DNA of 64,000 nt. Source: Adiantum capillus-veneris. Taxonomy: Eukaryota; Streptophyta; Polypodiopsida; Polypodiales; Pteridaceae. Under the pieces are notes generated by a model. That model was given only the letters and a program-made list of their open reading frames with translations, was not told the DNA's origin and made no database searches. Position 1 is the stretch's first letter; each line of letters starts with the position of its first letter. The position numbers and the translations under genes are program-made. Where the stretch lies: positions 60,527,684 through 60,591,683 of the forward strand of contig CM043942.1 of assembly GCA_014529385.2 (NCBI GenBank), written 5' to 3'. Shown here piece after piece: positions 32,610 to 44,870 of this stretch.

Positions 32610-35563
32610 GCTCTACTGTTGTTCACTTGTATGACACTACTCAGGAAGCCCTTTTGGATTCTGGAAGTACTATTTCTTCAATTAGCTCTCATCTAGTCAC
32701 CCAATTAGGTCTACACACATCCACAACCAACCCAATTTTTGTTCTGTTCGGAGATAACAAAGAAGTCTATACATCAACCACATTAGCTCACTATACTTTT
32801 TACATTTCCAATAACCTCTTTCATCATACCTTTTATGTTCTCCCCAGACAACTCTTTCCCACCATCACCCTAGCATGTGATTGGTTCATCAAACAAAAAG
32901 CCCGCTTACAATTTGATACCCACCATTTAGTTCTACCCTAGACCCTTCCTATCCCTTTGTTGTACCCCCAGTCAGGACCCAACTTTGTCCAGACCCAATG
33001 CACTATCATTGATGTCAAAACCCGCACCATAGACATCAGATCACTCCTTCGTCAGTTCCCAACCCTCTTCCAGAAATCCCTCAGACCCTCTACAGTCAAC
33101 CTTCCTATTTCTCATTCTATCGAGACCACTCATGACCGCCCCATTAAGATGGCCACACGCAGAAGGTCTCCAAAGGAGAATGCCATCATCAACGACGAAG
33201 TCCAAGACATGCTGGCCAAAGGCATCATCAGCCCCTCTAACAGTTCTTGGGCATCTGAACCCCATTTGGTAAAAAAGGACGATGCCTCCTATCGCTTTTG
33301 TATCGACTTCAGACCACATAACAAAATTACAATACATGATCTCTACCCTCTGCCCAGAGTCGATGATCTGCTGGACCAACTGGGCAAATCCCACTACTTC
33401 ACTTCACTTGACCTGGCGTCTGGGTATTGGGAGATACCACTCAACCCTAGGGATGCTCACAAGATAGCTTTCAGAACACCCAGAAGTCTTTACCAATTCA
33501 ATCAAATGCCATTTGGCTTATCACATGCAGGGAACTCATTCCAGTGAACGACTAATTATATTTTTCAGGATTTGATACAAAAAGGAGTGGTATTGGTGTA
33601 TTTGGATGACATTCTGGTCCACACACCCACTTGGGAACAACATCTGTAGGTTCTTACTCGCATCCGCCAATTCAACCTACATGCCACCAAACTTAAATTT
33701 TTGGGCTTCATCATCTCTGCAGATGGTATTCACATGGACCCTGCAAAATTTCTAGCCATTCAGAACTATCCACCACCTTCGAATGTCAAAAATCTACAAA
33801 GTTTTCTTGGGATGGTCAAATTTTTTATTGAGGTTTATCCCTCATTTGGCAAGCCTCACCTTCCCTCTGCGATAACTCCTTAAAAAAGGCACAAAATACA
33901 AATGGTCAGATAAATGCCAACACAGCTTTCAAGAACTTAAGCAGGTGATTCAAAAGTCAGCCATGCTGTCCCATCCTGACTTCAATAAACCTTTCCTATT
34001 GCAAAACGACGCATCAAACCAAGGTTTAGGAGCTACATTATTGCAGCAAGATTCCAATAGCAGATGGCGTCCAATTTCTTTCATAAGTAGAGCTTCAATA
34101 GCTGCAGAGCAAAATTATGCAACTACAGAGAAAGAACGTTTAGCAATTGTCTGGGAATTTACAAAGTTCCATCCATATTTGCATGGAACCCAAGTCACAG
34201 GGTGGAGACGGATCATCAACCCTTAGTCAGCCTTCTACACAAACACCATCCCCCGAAACGGCTTCTCCGATGGACGTTGGCCTTACAAGAGTACACCTTT
34301 GACCTCAAATGCCACCAAGGTGCTACCAACTACATTGCAGATGGACTTTCCCACACTGAATTTACAGCGGTGCAATTTCAAATGCCATTGCCACAGGATC
34401 TTCCCGTGTAGCTAGACCGGATGGCCTATTTTCAACACCAAGACCCTGCCATCCAACAAATCATTCGTCAACTCAGAACCCAAAATCTGCACCCTAATCA
34501 GCAGAGATTTTTGATCATAGATCAGGTCCTTTATTATCAAGCCAATAATCAACCTCCAAGGATCTATTTGCTGCAAGCATTATGAGTTCCCTATCTGGAG
34601 TACTATCAGAAACACCCATCGGCAGGTCATCTGGGTTTTCATCGTATTCTCCAACGCATGCGCACTTGTTTTTATTGGCCACACATGCGGCAAAACATCT
34701 CTCATTTTGTTCAGAATTGCGCAACATGTCAGGTAACAAAAAATCCCCCAGCCAACCTAGGATTTTTAGTATTCATACAGGTTCAGGAGCCTTTCCAGAT
34801 GCTAGGTTGGGATTTGCTTGGTCCATTTCCCACCTCCTTAGATGGGAACATGTACATCATTGTCATGATGGAATATCTCACAAGGTGGTGCGAAGCACAA
34901 GCCATCCCTGATGCCACAACAACCACATTGGACAAGGTCCTTTTAGAAAAAGTATTTTTTTCTCATGGATGCCCCCTTTCTGATCAAGGTACACAGTTCA
35001 AAGGCAAAACCATAAAGGTGCTAAGCGCATGTCTTGGAATCACCCAAGTGTTCTCATCCCCGTATCATCCTTAGACAAACGACCTAACATAGCGACTTAA
35101 TCGGACGATTAAGCAAGTCATTGCTGCCTATGTGGACCCACTACACCAAACCTGGGATCAAGTGTTACCCTATGTAGTGCACGCCTACAACACTACCGTT
35201 CAAGCATTCACAAAGGTAAGCCCCTATTGGGCTCTGTATGGACGGGACCCTCATCTGCCTCCCGACATTGATCTCAGTAAATTGCAACCTTCCCGACAAG
35301 ACGCAACCGAATGGTTACATCACTTACAACGAGTCCAACCTCTTCTTCGAAGCTCCCTGCAAACCAACCTTCAACAAGCCCAGCAACGGCAGAAAAAACA
35401 GTATGATCATGGTTGCAAGAATAGGGAGTATCAACCAGGTGATCAGATTTGGCTCTATCATCCACTACGACGCCCGGGCTTGAGCAAATCCCTTCTCCAT
35501 CGATGGCTCGGTCCGTACACAGTCTTACAGGGCCTCAGAACCTACACATACAGGCTCGAGTGA
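32610..35563 (+). pseudogene. Decayed Ty3-type pol: protease-RT-RNase H-integrase
   Basis: Domain order PR-RT-RH-IN defines Ty3/gypsy. Protease: ALLDSGSTISSISSHLVTQL (32645). RT: YRFCIDFRPHNKIT, YFTSLDLASGYWEI, QMPFGLSHAGNSFQ, then after a TGA VLVYLDDILVH at about 33600. RNase H: LLQNDASNQGLGATLL and the TDHQPL block (34202). Integrase: a HHCC-type zinc region with GHLGFHRIL and FVQNCATCQ (34640-34740), GWDLLGPFP, LSDQGTQFKGK, then PYHP with stops where QT..TER is expected. The catalytic Glu codon of integrase is a stop. Stops at 32939, 33545, 33647, 35072 and 35090, plus shifts near 33890 and 34205, make it dead. No chromodomain seen. Confidence 0.9.
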
Positions 35564-35840
35564 AACTCCAACCAGGCTATTACGATTGCACATGTTGTGC
35601 GTATGAAGCCTTGTCATCCAGCTGGCACTACTCTGTCTCAGTAACTCGGTAGTGTCACCTTGCCAGATTGGCAAGGGCCCATGTAAAAGTCGAAGGGTTG
35701 TTAGGTAGTTGGCAGCCATTTCTTGAGAAGAGCTCTTCTTGATGTAAACATGACAAATTCTATATAAGGAATAGAAAGCCCCACAGGCAGAGGAGGAGTT
35801 TTGGGGTAGCCATACCTGTTGTGTGCACATTACATTCTAA
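35564..35840 (+). other. Downstream region of the pol pseudogene, possible LTR remnant
   Basis: TGTCACCTTGCC at about 35653, a TATATAAGG box at 35762 and an end ..GTGTGCACA near 35831 could be a short 3' LTR. No matching 5' copy is in the window, so this is tentative. Confidence 0.3.
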
Positions 35841-36611
35841 TATAATAATTAACTAGATTAGTATCCTTAAGCTTAATCTCAATAATCAATAGAGAATTAA
35901 GAATTAAAAGATAATTTTAAAGTATAAGTAAATTTAATCTTCTTAATTAATTGAATTAATTAAGAAAATGTAAATAGATTAACACAGTTCTGCTAATTAA
36001 AAAGAGTTAGTGCTAATTACCGCTGATTAACCAACTAGAGCTTTTCTCTCTAGTGATTTTTGGATAGAGATCCCTCTAGATGAGAGAGAATTTTTCAAGG
36101 CTCCATGTCTAATTTTTTGTGAAGAAGGGGGGTCTATTTATAGCTTTTCAGAGCCCTTGGGCTCTTTTTGGCAGATTCGGGCACCTCAACCAAGCCCCCA
36201 TAGCACCACCTACTGCTAAATTTGTCTTGGGCAGGTTCATCACAGCCCCACACAGTCCCACTAGCTTCTAGAATCGATTTCTGCTATTTTTCCTGACTTT
36301 TAATGATTAAACTTGGAAATATCTGCAATTTATAGAACTTTAGGATAAAAAGTCTTTAGCAGTAATAATTACTGAAACCTTTGAATTTTACTTAACTAAT
36401 TAAATTCATAGTGTAACCTTTCAGAGCCCGTTACTTTTCCAGATTTTATCCAAATTCTGTTATGAAAAATTCTAACCATAGTAAAGCTCTAGTTACGGTT
36501 CGAAAAATACCAATATTTGCCATAGTTGGATCATTCTACAGTGTTTTCTTAGCAACCAAGTTAATTTGATTAGGCTTTGAACAATTTCTAAGGTTTCAGA
36601 AACTGGAGACC
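35841..36611. other. No gene seen
   Basis: AT-rich, with TTAATTAATTGAATTAATTAA near 35941. No reading frame of note. Confidence 0.4.
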
Positions 36612-36777
36612 TTACACTCTTGCAAAAGCATTGTTCATGCCAAGTTAACTAAGTACCATGTTTATGTTGCTACCATCAATTAAGTTCACCTGCTATGCTC
36701 ACAAAGTATTCTCACAAAAGTGCTTTATCTAATTCCCTAATTCCGTTATTCTTAAAGTTCATAGCCCATTTCCATTA
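36612..36777 (+). mobile_element. LTR 3'-end fragment
   Basis: From CTTGCAAAAGCATTGTTC to CCATTTCCATTACA it follows 18335-18487, the end of the long LTR, at roughly 85% identity by eye. No PBS follows (AAAACACAAG instead), so it is a solo or 3' LTR end. Confidence 0.7.
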
Positions 36778-39700
36778 CACAAAACACAAGATATTGCGTG
36801 AAGTCAAACCGTTACAATACCTTATGTAGTAGACCATATGTAGGGCAAAATAATCAGCACTTACAAGTGTGCAAAAACGAGGGCCCCGAGGAGAGATTGT
36901 TTGTAAAAAAGGACAAAGGTGTCCTATCACACGGCTTGTGAGCCACAAAATCAACCTTAAATTATCCAAAGCCCACTTTAACGTTTAGATTTAGAGATCA
37001 AATACAATGCAGTAAATCATAGGTAGTTAACAATTTTGACAGAGTGTAGTGTGCCAAAACATATATCGATGAAACCCAACAGAGAGCACACAAACCTGAG
37101 ACAGTTGCTCCACGCGTTCCATTTTCTTAATAAGCAGTAATCACCACACTCCTCTCTTTCAAATACACACACCAAACACAATCAAGACTAAGTGAGGGGA
37201 AAAGAGCACCCTCACCTCTTTAATTAGTAGTTCAGGTGAGTGGCCGCATCATGACATGCTCCAGGAAAATCGCCCACCAAGATATGTATGATCCACCATC
37301 TGTAGTAAACAAAGTAGAAATTAAAATGTGGACGCCTCAATGGAGGCTACTAATCTAAGGTTTTGAGTGGGAGTGTAGATAACTCTAAGTGTGGCAAATG
37401 AGGAGAGTGGAGGCGTGAAACCTTCTTCGATAAAATGAGCAATATAAAAGAGGTTAAACTACCACGTTTTCATTAAATTACCCAAAAAAATTCATCATGC
37501 ATTCTTCATAAGGGTAACCTCCCATGGGGAGAACATAGTATTGGCCTTAAGGTAGCCAATTAGGGAGGGGGGGCGTATTTTTTTGGAACAAGGCTCTTAT
37601 CCAAACTTGCGTTAGTATCTAAGGCCCCAAGGTGACCCAGGAGTGAAACAAACCCTTGTTTAAACTTAATAAGATCAGGTAGTAGTACTAGTGTGAGTGT
37701 GTGTGTTTCATTTATTCTAGGGCTACAATAACCGCAACTGAATATTTACATATTCAACAAACTCTAGACTCTTGATTCTCACAAAAGATAATACAAAACA
37801 TCCTTTGTTATTACAGACATTTTGCATTATTACAATATACAAAATCCATCAAGCTTGGAAAATCGTAAATTGGGGGGATGATACAATCACCCATCTGAGC
37901 CGGATAGCAGTAACTAAAGAAACAGCAAACAAGATAGGTCCTTACCTGCATCCATACAAACAGAGCAACATTTCGTTAGATCTGGCTACGTATAGACAGG
38001 TATCATCAGGTCTAATCAGTTGTTATCCATGTCAATCTCTTGAAAACTTAAATTACTGCTACACCTAATAGTGCAGACCATAAGGGTCTAAGTATATGGG
38101 CCATAGTTTTTCCCTTAGGTCATGACATCCTAGGGGAGGCCAGTGAAGTGCCTAATCCAAATATTTATGAAACATCCCCAAGTCAGAGTACCATTAAGAA
38201 GCAGGTTACCCAAACACATTGCATGCTTTTCAAACAATCAGAAAGTGCAGGTGGCCAAGTGGTGTTTTACAACCACCCAATTTGTGCAAACACCCAATGT
38301 CTTTATCCAGCTGTGTCTAACGAAAGACCGAGTGTAGTTTAGTGCAGACAGTACAACACATAGCTTATCTGCATAGTTCTTAACCATAAAGTCGAGTATG
38401 TAAAAAAAAATTGCCGGAGTTTTGTTTGAAAAATAGATTATTTTTCAAAAAAAACCAGCATCTCCCAAGGAGACCCTCAACATGAGGATTTGTTACAAAA
38501 GATTATCTTTGAAATTAAATCAGATTCCTTCCACAACTTCCTCGTGAATCCCATATATCTGTTTCTAAGAAGAAGCAAACAGTGATACAAGATTTTTAGC
38601 ACGAGTTGACACAGCCGCAGTATGAGGGACTACAACTCTTACCACACAAAACGTTAGACCTAACTCTACAAATGCTTAAGCATATTAAAAAAAAACCATA
38701 CGGTCATAGGCCAAAACTTAGTGTGCACAAATAGGGGGTACACAAACCAATGGTTCATTTCCTGTGAGCTCAAAGTAGATCAATCCTTGATCAGCAGAGT
38801 GGTCCCAGCTGATGGTGATATATAAAACATCTATATCCAGCAACAATGTTTGTGAATATTATGCAGAATGGAGAAGCCCATCCTAGGCTCATACTTTACT
38901 GAAAATAGCAGATTATGATCTTTTTTTTCAAACTTATTTAGTCTAGCCAATAAATAAGTTACTTATTGCAAGCCATAGGTTATTTTTACAAATTGTAAAA
39001 TTCAGGCCGGATTTTCGAGCAGCAAAAAACCATCTCAGCCCAAGTTATTCTAGACCTACCATTCCTTCCAGCACTCAACCTATGTTCATATGCCAGACCA
39101 TTCTTAATACATCCATAGGGCAGGTATACTTAAACACCCTTTTAGTAAGCTCAGAATACGAAACCTTAGTGCTACCTGCTGATGAAGATTCACCACCATA
39201 TACAGTATCCATAACCAGCCAAAAATATTTGTGACCCATATGCAGCTAGGGCACACCTTACCAATTACAGTACAATACATGTCCCAATAATCCAAGTTAC
39301 CTTAACTAGTTAGTAATAATTTCAAGATTCCCTTAGTTTGGCAATGTAACAAAACCTATGAAGAAGTACCTATGTCAGTATAGTAATGCAACTCAGCCAG
39401 CAAGTTATTTATACCATGCTAACATCCTGATGAATTTCCACCCAGGTGTAGTTTAGACCAGTTAAGCTATTCCATAGCTCACTACATAAGAGATATCACC
39501 CAGTCACCAACCAAATGGACTAAGAACCAGGATACATTAAATAGAGGAACACATCGTTTGTAGAAGCCAAGTTATTGAATCCGAGTAAAAGTACAGGTAA
39601 GGAGCCCGAAGTCATGCTTTTGTCAACATCAATCTACGATTTCAATTTTAGCAACCAGGATAGGCCCTATTTAGCACAATACTTCAAAAGCTCAGACACA

Positions 39701-40430
39701 CCAACAGGTAGCTTTTTAGTGTAAGCCATATTTTTATACAATGCTATTTTACAGATGGACTTCCAACTAGCTCAATCTTTCTTAGCCTCAGAGATACTCT
39801 AGACAATTCATACCATGCCAAAGCTAGTAGCATGTATATTAGCATGGAATCAACAGAGAGATCACCTTACAGGATTAAATTAGAATTTGTTCCTTTACTA
39901 TATAGTCAGAGGAAGGTGAAAAAATAATAATGCAACCCATAGGTGCCCTATATTCACTGCCAGCAAATAGCACATCTACTGGCCCGCATATACTGAACCC
40001 TATACATAGCTTAGCAAGTTAAACAAATGAGTGATCTTATCTTGTGATAGTGTTCAGAATAATCACAGTACCATCACGGCTTTACTAAAATGCAATAGAC
40101 TGATCCCAACCTCAATCCAACCTACTATAGACCAAGTAAGGTGAACCAATAACAGAACCATTGTTTACACCTTTCAAATAGAGTGCCCTATTGAATAGGC
40201 TAGCAAGCCTGAGTCATAAGGGCCATGATGTATAGTACGTAGCCCAAAGGTTATGGCTAAAAAAAGAAAGATAAATGTTAAACAGAGTAACCTAGCTATT
40301 TCCGAGCTAGAATTAAGAGGAGTCTAATGCATAATAAACAAGACAATCAACCATTTCGTTATGTTGCTTCAGAAAACAAAAAAATAATCCAAGTATTCAA
40401 GCTACAGCAGCCCTCAAAAAGAATGCTAAC
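36778..40430. other. Long non-coding stretch, possibly intron
   Basis: No supported coding region on either strand. A small microsatellite (TGTGAGTGTGTGTG) is at about 37690. If the minus-strand first exon at 40431-40481 is real, this could be its intron. One acceptor-like site (TTTACTACAG on the minus strand, exon from 37299 down) precedes a short frame, but the link is unproven. Confidence 0.3.
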
Positions 40431-40481
40431 CTGCGTAACCTCAAGTTCATTCACAGCCATCGGTGTTGTTTTCTTAGGCAT
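40431..40481 (-). CDS. Candidate first coding exon of an unidentified gene
   Basis: On the minus strand, a TATA box (40588-40596) is followed by about 100 bases of leader, an ATG at 40481 and 17 codons (MPKKTTPMAVNELEVTQ), ending in CAG|GTTAGC, a usable 5' splice site. Upstream sequence to about 40980 is GC-richer than its surroundings, as promoters often are. I do not recognise the peptide and cannot trace later exons with confidence. It could also be chance. Confidence 0.25.
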
Positions 40482-40587
40482 GTTTGATATTGAAAGCAAC
40501 TCTCCCTCCACTCTACTCAATCACTTAATGCAGAAAATCAGATGCTAGAGCCAGAGATCTAAGTGAGAAGCACAAAGGGGTCTCACC

Positions 40588-40596
40588 TTTATATAG
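40588..40596 (-). promoter_or_regulatory. TATA box candidate
   Basis: CTATATAAA on the minus strand, 107 bases before the candidate ATG at 40481. Confidence 0.3.
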
Positions 40597-41067
40597 AGCA
40601 GGGCTTGTAGGAGTTTTCCAAAGCATTCATGGTGCTACTTCCCCATACTTTGGGCACGTATACCCATGCTGAGCGCTGAAACCGGTTGTACGACAGTGTA
40701 TACAATCATGTAGACTCCCAAACTCAAATAGACTGTGTGGCATAGGCACGCACATGTCACCCTCAGAGGCATCGCCTCGTATGGCATCTTTTCCCCTTGC
40801 GCAGCACCTCAGGGCACGTTGACACTGCGCCATCACTGGGCAGTTTCCAAGTGTTTTACCAAAAAGTGAGAGCCAGGCTTTTAATGCCCTTGGCCTTTTT
40901 TATTTTTATCGGTCCATGTGCTAAGAGAGTATCCTGATTTGAGAGTTTTGACCAGGGAACCTATCAGTCCACCCCGCATTACAATCCAATATAGTCATAG
41001 TGCAATTAGTTGGAGGTAGCTTGCAAACACTAGGTATAGAATTTTATGTAGAGTTGAGAGACGACCT

Positions 41068-41069
<2 letters not shown>

Positions 41070-41165
<96 letters not shown>

Positions 41166-41211
41166 GTATATGCAGTCCCATCGGGCTTAGTATAATAACG
41201 AGCCACTACTT

Positions 41212-41289
<78 letters not shown>

Positions 41290-41429
41290 TTACTGGTAAT
41301 GAGACCGATTGTGAGCATGCCCGGCCATTCGAGACTCATATATGTGTGTATGTGTGTGCGTGTGTGTGTAGAGTCGATGCAATTGCTTCTAACTTAGTAT
41401 AGTATCCATGTAGCATAAAAATTCACCAC

Positions 41430-41506
<77 letters not shown>
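41070..41506. repeat. Three long (GT)n microsatellites
   Basis: 41070-41162, 41213-41288 and 41431-41506, pure or nearly pure GT. They are separated by about 50 and 140 bp, with a shorter imperfect tract at about 41345-41368. Cysteine/valine or threonine/histidine frames here are microsatellite translations. Confidence 0.95.
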
Positions 41507-41507
<1 letters not shown>

Positions 41508-42255
41508 ACTAAACTAGAAATATACACAAAAGAACACAGAGTGTTCAAAACATAGTTGGCTTTAGAAAAAATACAAAGATAAGCACAAAAACAATTCAAT
41601 ATTAGATTCATTTTTGCGCATTACAGCCATAATGAAGTAGGTCATGGAGAGTGGTGGATTTCGTTGCCCAAGTGATGGAGGGACATACAAGGTGAAACTC
41701 ATTCCCTACAATAGTCTCTTCAAGTTGAACGTTTTCCATGTGATTTGACTTGTGGATTCTGACATCTATTCTAGCAAAAAGGATGATGGACCCCCCGACT
41801 CAACAAGCGTCAAAGGGTCTTCATGTTTTGTATTGTGGTCAAAGTAGGTTAATCATGGAAGTGCTACTAAATACCATTGTTGGAAGATTTTATGTGGCAG
41901 TAGAAGTTGAAGTGGAAGTGGACTATGTGGCTGGTAGTACAATTCAACATGCATCCATCAACATGCATGGATGATTGGTTGGCACAATAGTGCTCTCAAC
42001 TAGCAAGGCGATTCGAGTTCTTTGAATATTTCACATAAACCAAGTCATGTTTTGGAGAAGAGACGGTGGGCAACATGCCACCAATTCCAGCACGAGTGTG
42101 GCTTGATTCTTTGATCTTGTAATTTTGCATTTATATCAAGTTTTGTGCACTATTTGTGCCTAAAGTACACAAAAAGGCTGAACTTTTCCTACATCAAACA
42201 TGTCCCTTTGAATATTATAATGCATCAAATTATAGGTCAAGATTGTTATCAGTGA
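41507..42255. other. No supported gene
   Basis: A stretch at 41640-41740 (frame with SGGFRCPSDGGTYKVKLIPYN and NVFHV) resembles the tail of a retroelement integrase but is too short to call. Confidence 0.35.
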
Positions 42256-42260
42256 TTGTA
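42256..42260. other. Target-site duplication, left
   Basis: TTGTA, identical to 59584-59588. It fixes the boundaries of the 17.3-kb element between. Confidence 0.85.
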
Positions 42261-42391
42261 TGTGAGACCGCGGGGGATTGGACCATGCAACTCTCCACCC
42301 AACCGTGCTATTTATAGACTCCTAGCCTCTAAAGATAGCGCCCCTTGACCGCATGTATGTCCTGGCCCTTGGCCCTGCCCTTGGCCTGACA
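42261..42391 (-). repeat. 131-bp LTR (3' LTR of the minus-strand element)
   Basis: TGTGAGACC ... GGCCTGACA. Contains CTATTTATAG (TATA-like on both strands). Shares a TCTCCACCCAACC-TGCTAT block with the 123-bp LTR at 62685-62807. Confidence 0.9.
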
Positions 42392-42404
42392 TTACTCCCC
42401 CCTT
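42392..42404 (-). other. Polypurine tract
   Basis: Minus strand AAGGGGGGAGTAA directly before the 3' LTR. Confidence 0.8.
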
Positions 42405-43402
42405 GGAGAAGCGTTTTTGTCCTCAAAAACACAAGTGGTAGTATCTTCGTAAGAACACTGATGTTTTCCTTATTGGCACCTCTACACGGGCCAATTGTCC
42501 ATATGACCGATACCTGGTGCAGTGAGGAGGTTCAATGAAACCAAGAGCAACATCTTGATTTTCAACATTGTTGTCCTTTTGCAACCACCGGTATCTAAAT
42601 GGTAACTCATGTGAGTATCTTGAAAAGCTCATAGCTACTGAAAGATAGAATAGGGAGTGTCCTCATGTCAGACTTCTAAACATTTTGGAACACACAGAAC
42701 CACATGTTCACCCCTAACAAAGGTTACATGCCAACATACTCTGTCAGCACACCTACTAAGTCCTTGACTTATGAAACTATCAGTATCCAACCCCACCACA
42801 ACAGGTGTTCAAAGTTGAAAACTGAACCTAAGCAAATTCTAGAATAAGGAGAGAATCACCTATTTAGAATGCATTGTGCTAACGTATACTCTTAGCAGAT
42901 CCTTTAGCACGGTTTACTAACGTATGCGCTTAGCATATCCTTTAGTACTAAATAGAATACTTATAAGCTGCCCATCCAACGTGGGATGAATAACAGTAGT
43001 AAGAGTGAGGTACTTTCCCCAACCACTTACAGACAGTCTTTTCACGACTGATGACAAACTATGACTCAACCATTGAGTATCCAGCCATATACTCGATATG
43101 GAATGGAGACAACCAACTAGGTTGAAGGTAGATTGGAGGTTCCAGCAGCCAATCACTAACATCCATACTCAGCCATCACCTTGTATGGCAGGGTGTAAAC
43201 TCATACTAAATCTGCAAGAGAGATTGTACTAGCAGTGCAAAAGGGTGCAGAAAGAATGAAGTCCATGGATTTGCATGCCGCTCCAAATAAATTTGTGTTA
43301 AACACTAGGGCCCATAACACCTAGTGTGCATGCATTTAACACAAACATATCCAAACCGCAATTCCATGACGAGACTTTCCACGATACTTACGTGAAAATC
43401 TT
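42405..43402. other. Retroelement interior, no gene seen
   Basis: Unique-looking non-coding sequence. No gag or pol motif on either strand. Confidence 0.5.
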
Positions 43403-43582
43403 GCAACAAAGTTGGACCATAATAGAATGTGACAACCCGGTCACACCTAGGAACCAACCATGAGACCTTCTCATGAACGTAGCATACTTTGCAGCAAAAG
43501 TTGGACCATAATAGAATGTGACAACCCGGTCACACCTAGGAACCAACCATGAGACATTCTCATGAACGTAGCATACTTTGCT
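43403..43582. repeat. 90-bp tandem duplication
   Basis: Two adjacent units, about 43403-43492 and 43493-43582. Each contains GTTGGACCATAATAGAATG, CCCGGTCACACCTAGG and TCATGAACGTAGCATAC. They differ at very few positions. Confidence 0.9.
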
Positions 43583-44204
43583 ATATGTAGAAACGACCCT
43601 CCGTTAAGGTGGTTTCACAGCACTTGTAATCACAACAAGTCTGTACTTAGTACCCGACAATTTTTGGCCACTGAAATTGTTTCTGATACTGTGTGTGTCA
43701 ATTGGTCTAATGAACGGATGCGACCGGCACCTAGGGACTTCGTCGCGACACATCATTTCCAATTGGGCGCCAGTGTCAATCCCAGAGACTCATATTCTCC
43801 ACATGTGGAATATGTCTCAAGTAAGGATGCCAGGAAAAGTGACATCCATCAAGTACGAGCTGTACTTGTGTGTGGAGGTAACTACAAACACTCTGCGACG
43901 CGAGTGAGAGGGACCCTCATTATCATGATCCACACTGGCTAAACCAAACTCCTTGAGTTCCTAGACCATGTTGTATCCCATGTGACAACATGTGCCAAAT
44001 CGAACCCTACAAGTAGGTTCGTAACAGCATAAGGCAAAAAGGTAGATTGGACACTTGGCCCAAAATGCTTTGTGCCGACATGCCCTTGGCATGGCTCTAT
44101 AACATTCAAGTGTACTTATACGTCTTGAAAAAAAAAAAAAAAGCAAAGCATACAAAAAATGGAATAACACCAAATTAATAGATGCATACCTGGAGGTTTG
44201 AACG

Positions 44205-44870
44205 TAATGTTCACGTACTAGTATTCAAACGGAGAGGAGCACATCTCCTACCTGAAAAACAAACAGCATTGCACTGGGAACCGTGGGTGTTGCCTTCGCA
44301 ATCCAGCCCCTGTGGTTAAAATCAGTACCAGTATTCACGTACCAGTATTCAAACGGAGAGGAGCACATCTCCTACCTGAAAAACAAACAGCATTGCACTG
44401 GGAACCGTGGGTGTTGCCTTCGCAATCCAACCCCTGTGGTTAAAATCAACGTAGTCAAACCCCTTGGGAAGACCCTTTGTAATGTTCACGTACCAGTATT
44501 CAAACGGAGAGGAGCACATCTCCTACCTGAAAAACAAACAGCATTGCACTGGGAACCGTGGGTGTTGCCTTCGCAATCCAACCCTTGTGGTTAAAATCAG
44601 TACCAGTATTCACGTACCAGTATTCAAACGGAGAGGAGCACATCTCCTACCTGAAAAACAAACAATATTGCACTGGGAACCGTGGGTGTTGCCTTCGCAA
44701 TCCAACCCCTAATGTTCACGTACCAGTATTCAAACGGAGAGGAGCACATCTCCTACCTGAAAAACAAACAGCATTGCACTGGGAACCGTGGGTGTTGCCT
44801 TTGCAATCCAACCCCTGTGGTTAAAATCGACGTAGTCAAACCCCTTGGGAAGACCCTTTGTAGAAACTGC
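44205..44870. repeat. Five-copy tandem repeat in the retroelement interior
   Basis: Units begin at about 44207, 44333, 44482, 44608 and 44711, with spacing of 103-150 bp. Each holds TATTCAAACGGAGAGGAGC, CATCTCCTACCTG and GCACTGGGAACCGTGGG. Length differences come from presence or absence of a GTGGTTAAAATC-plus segment. The units are nearly identical, so expansion is recent. Reading frames here are repeat-derived. Confidence 0.9.

Noticed and set aside
41640-41740. Integrase C-terminal tail of a plus-strand retroelement
   Set aside because: Only about 30 residues look right and nothing upstream or downstream supports it.
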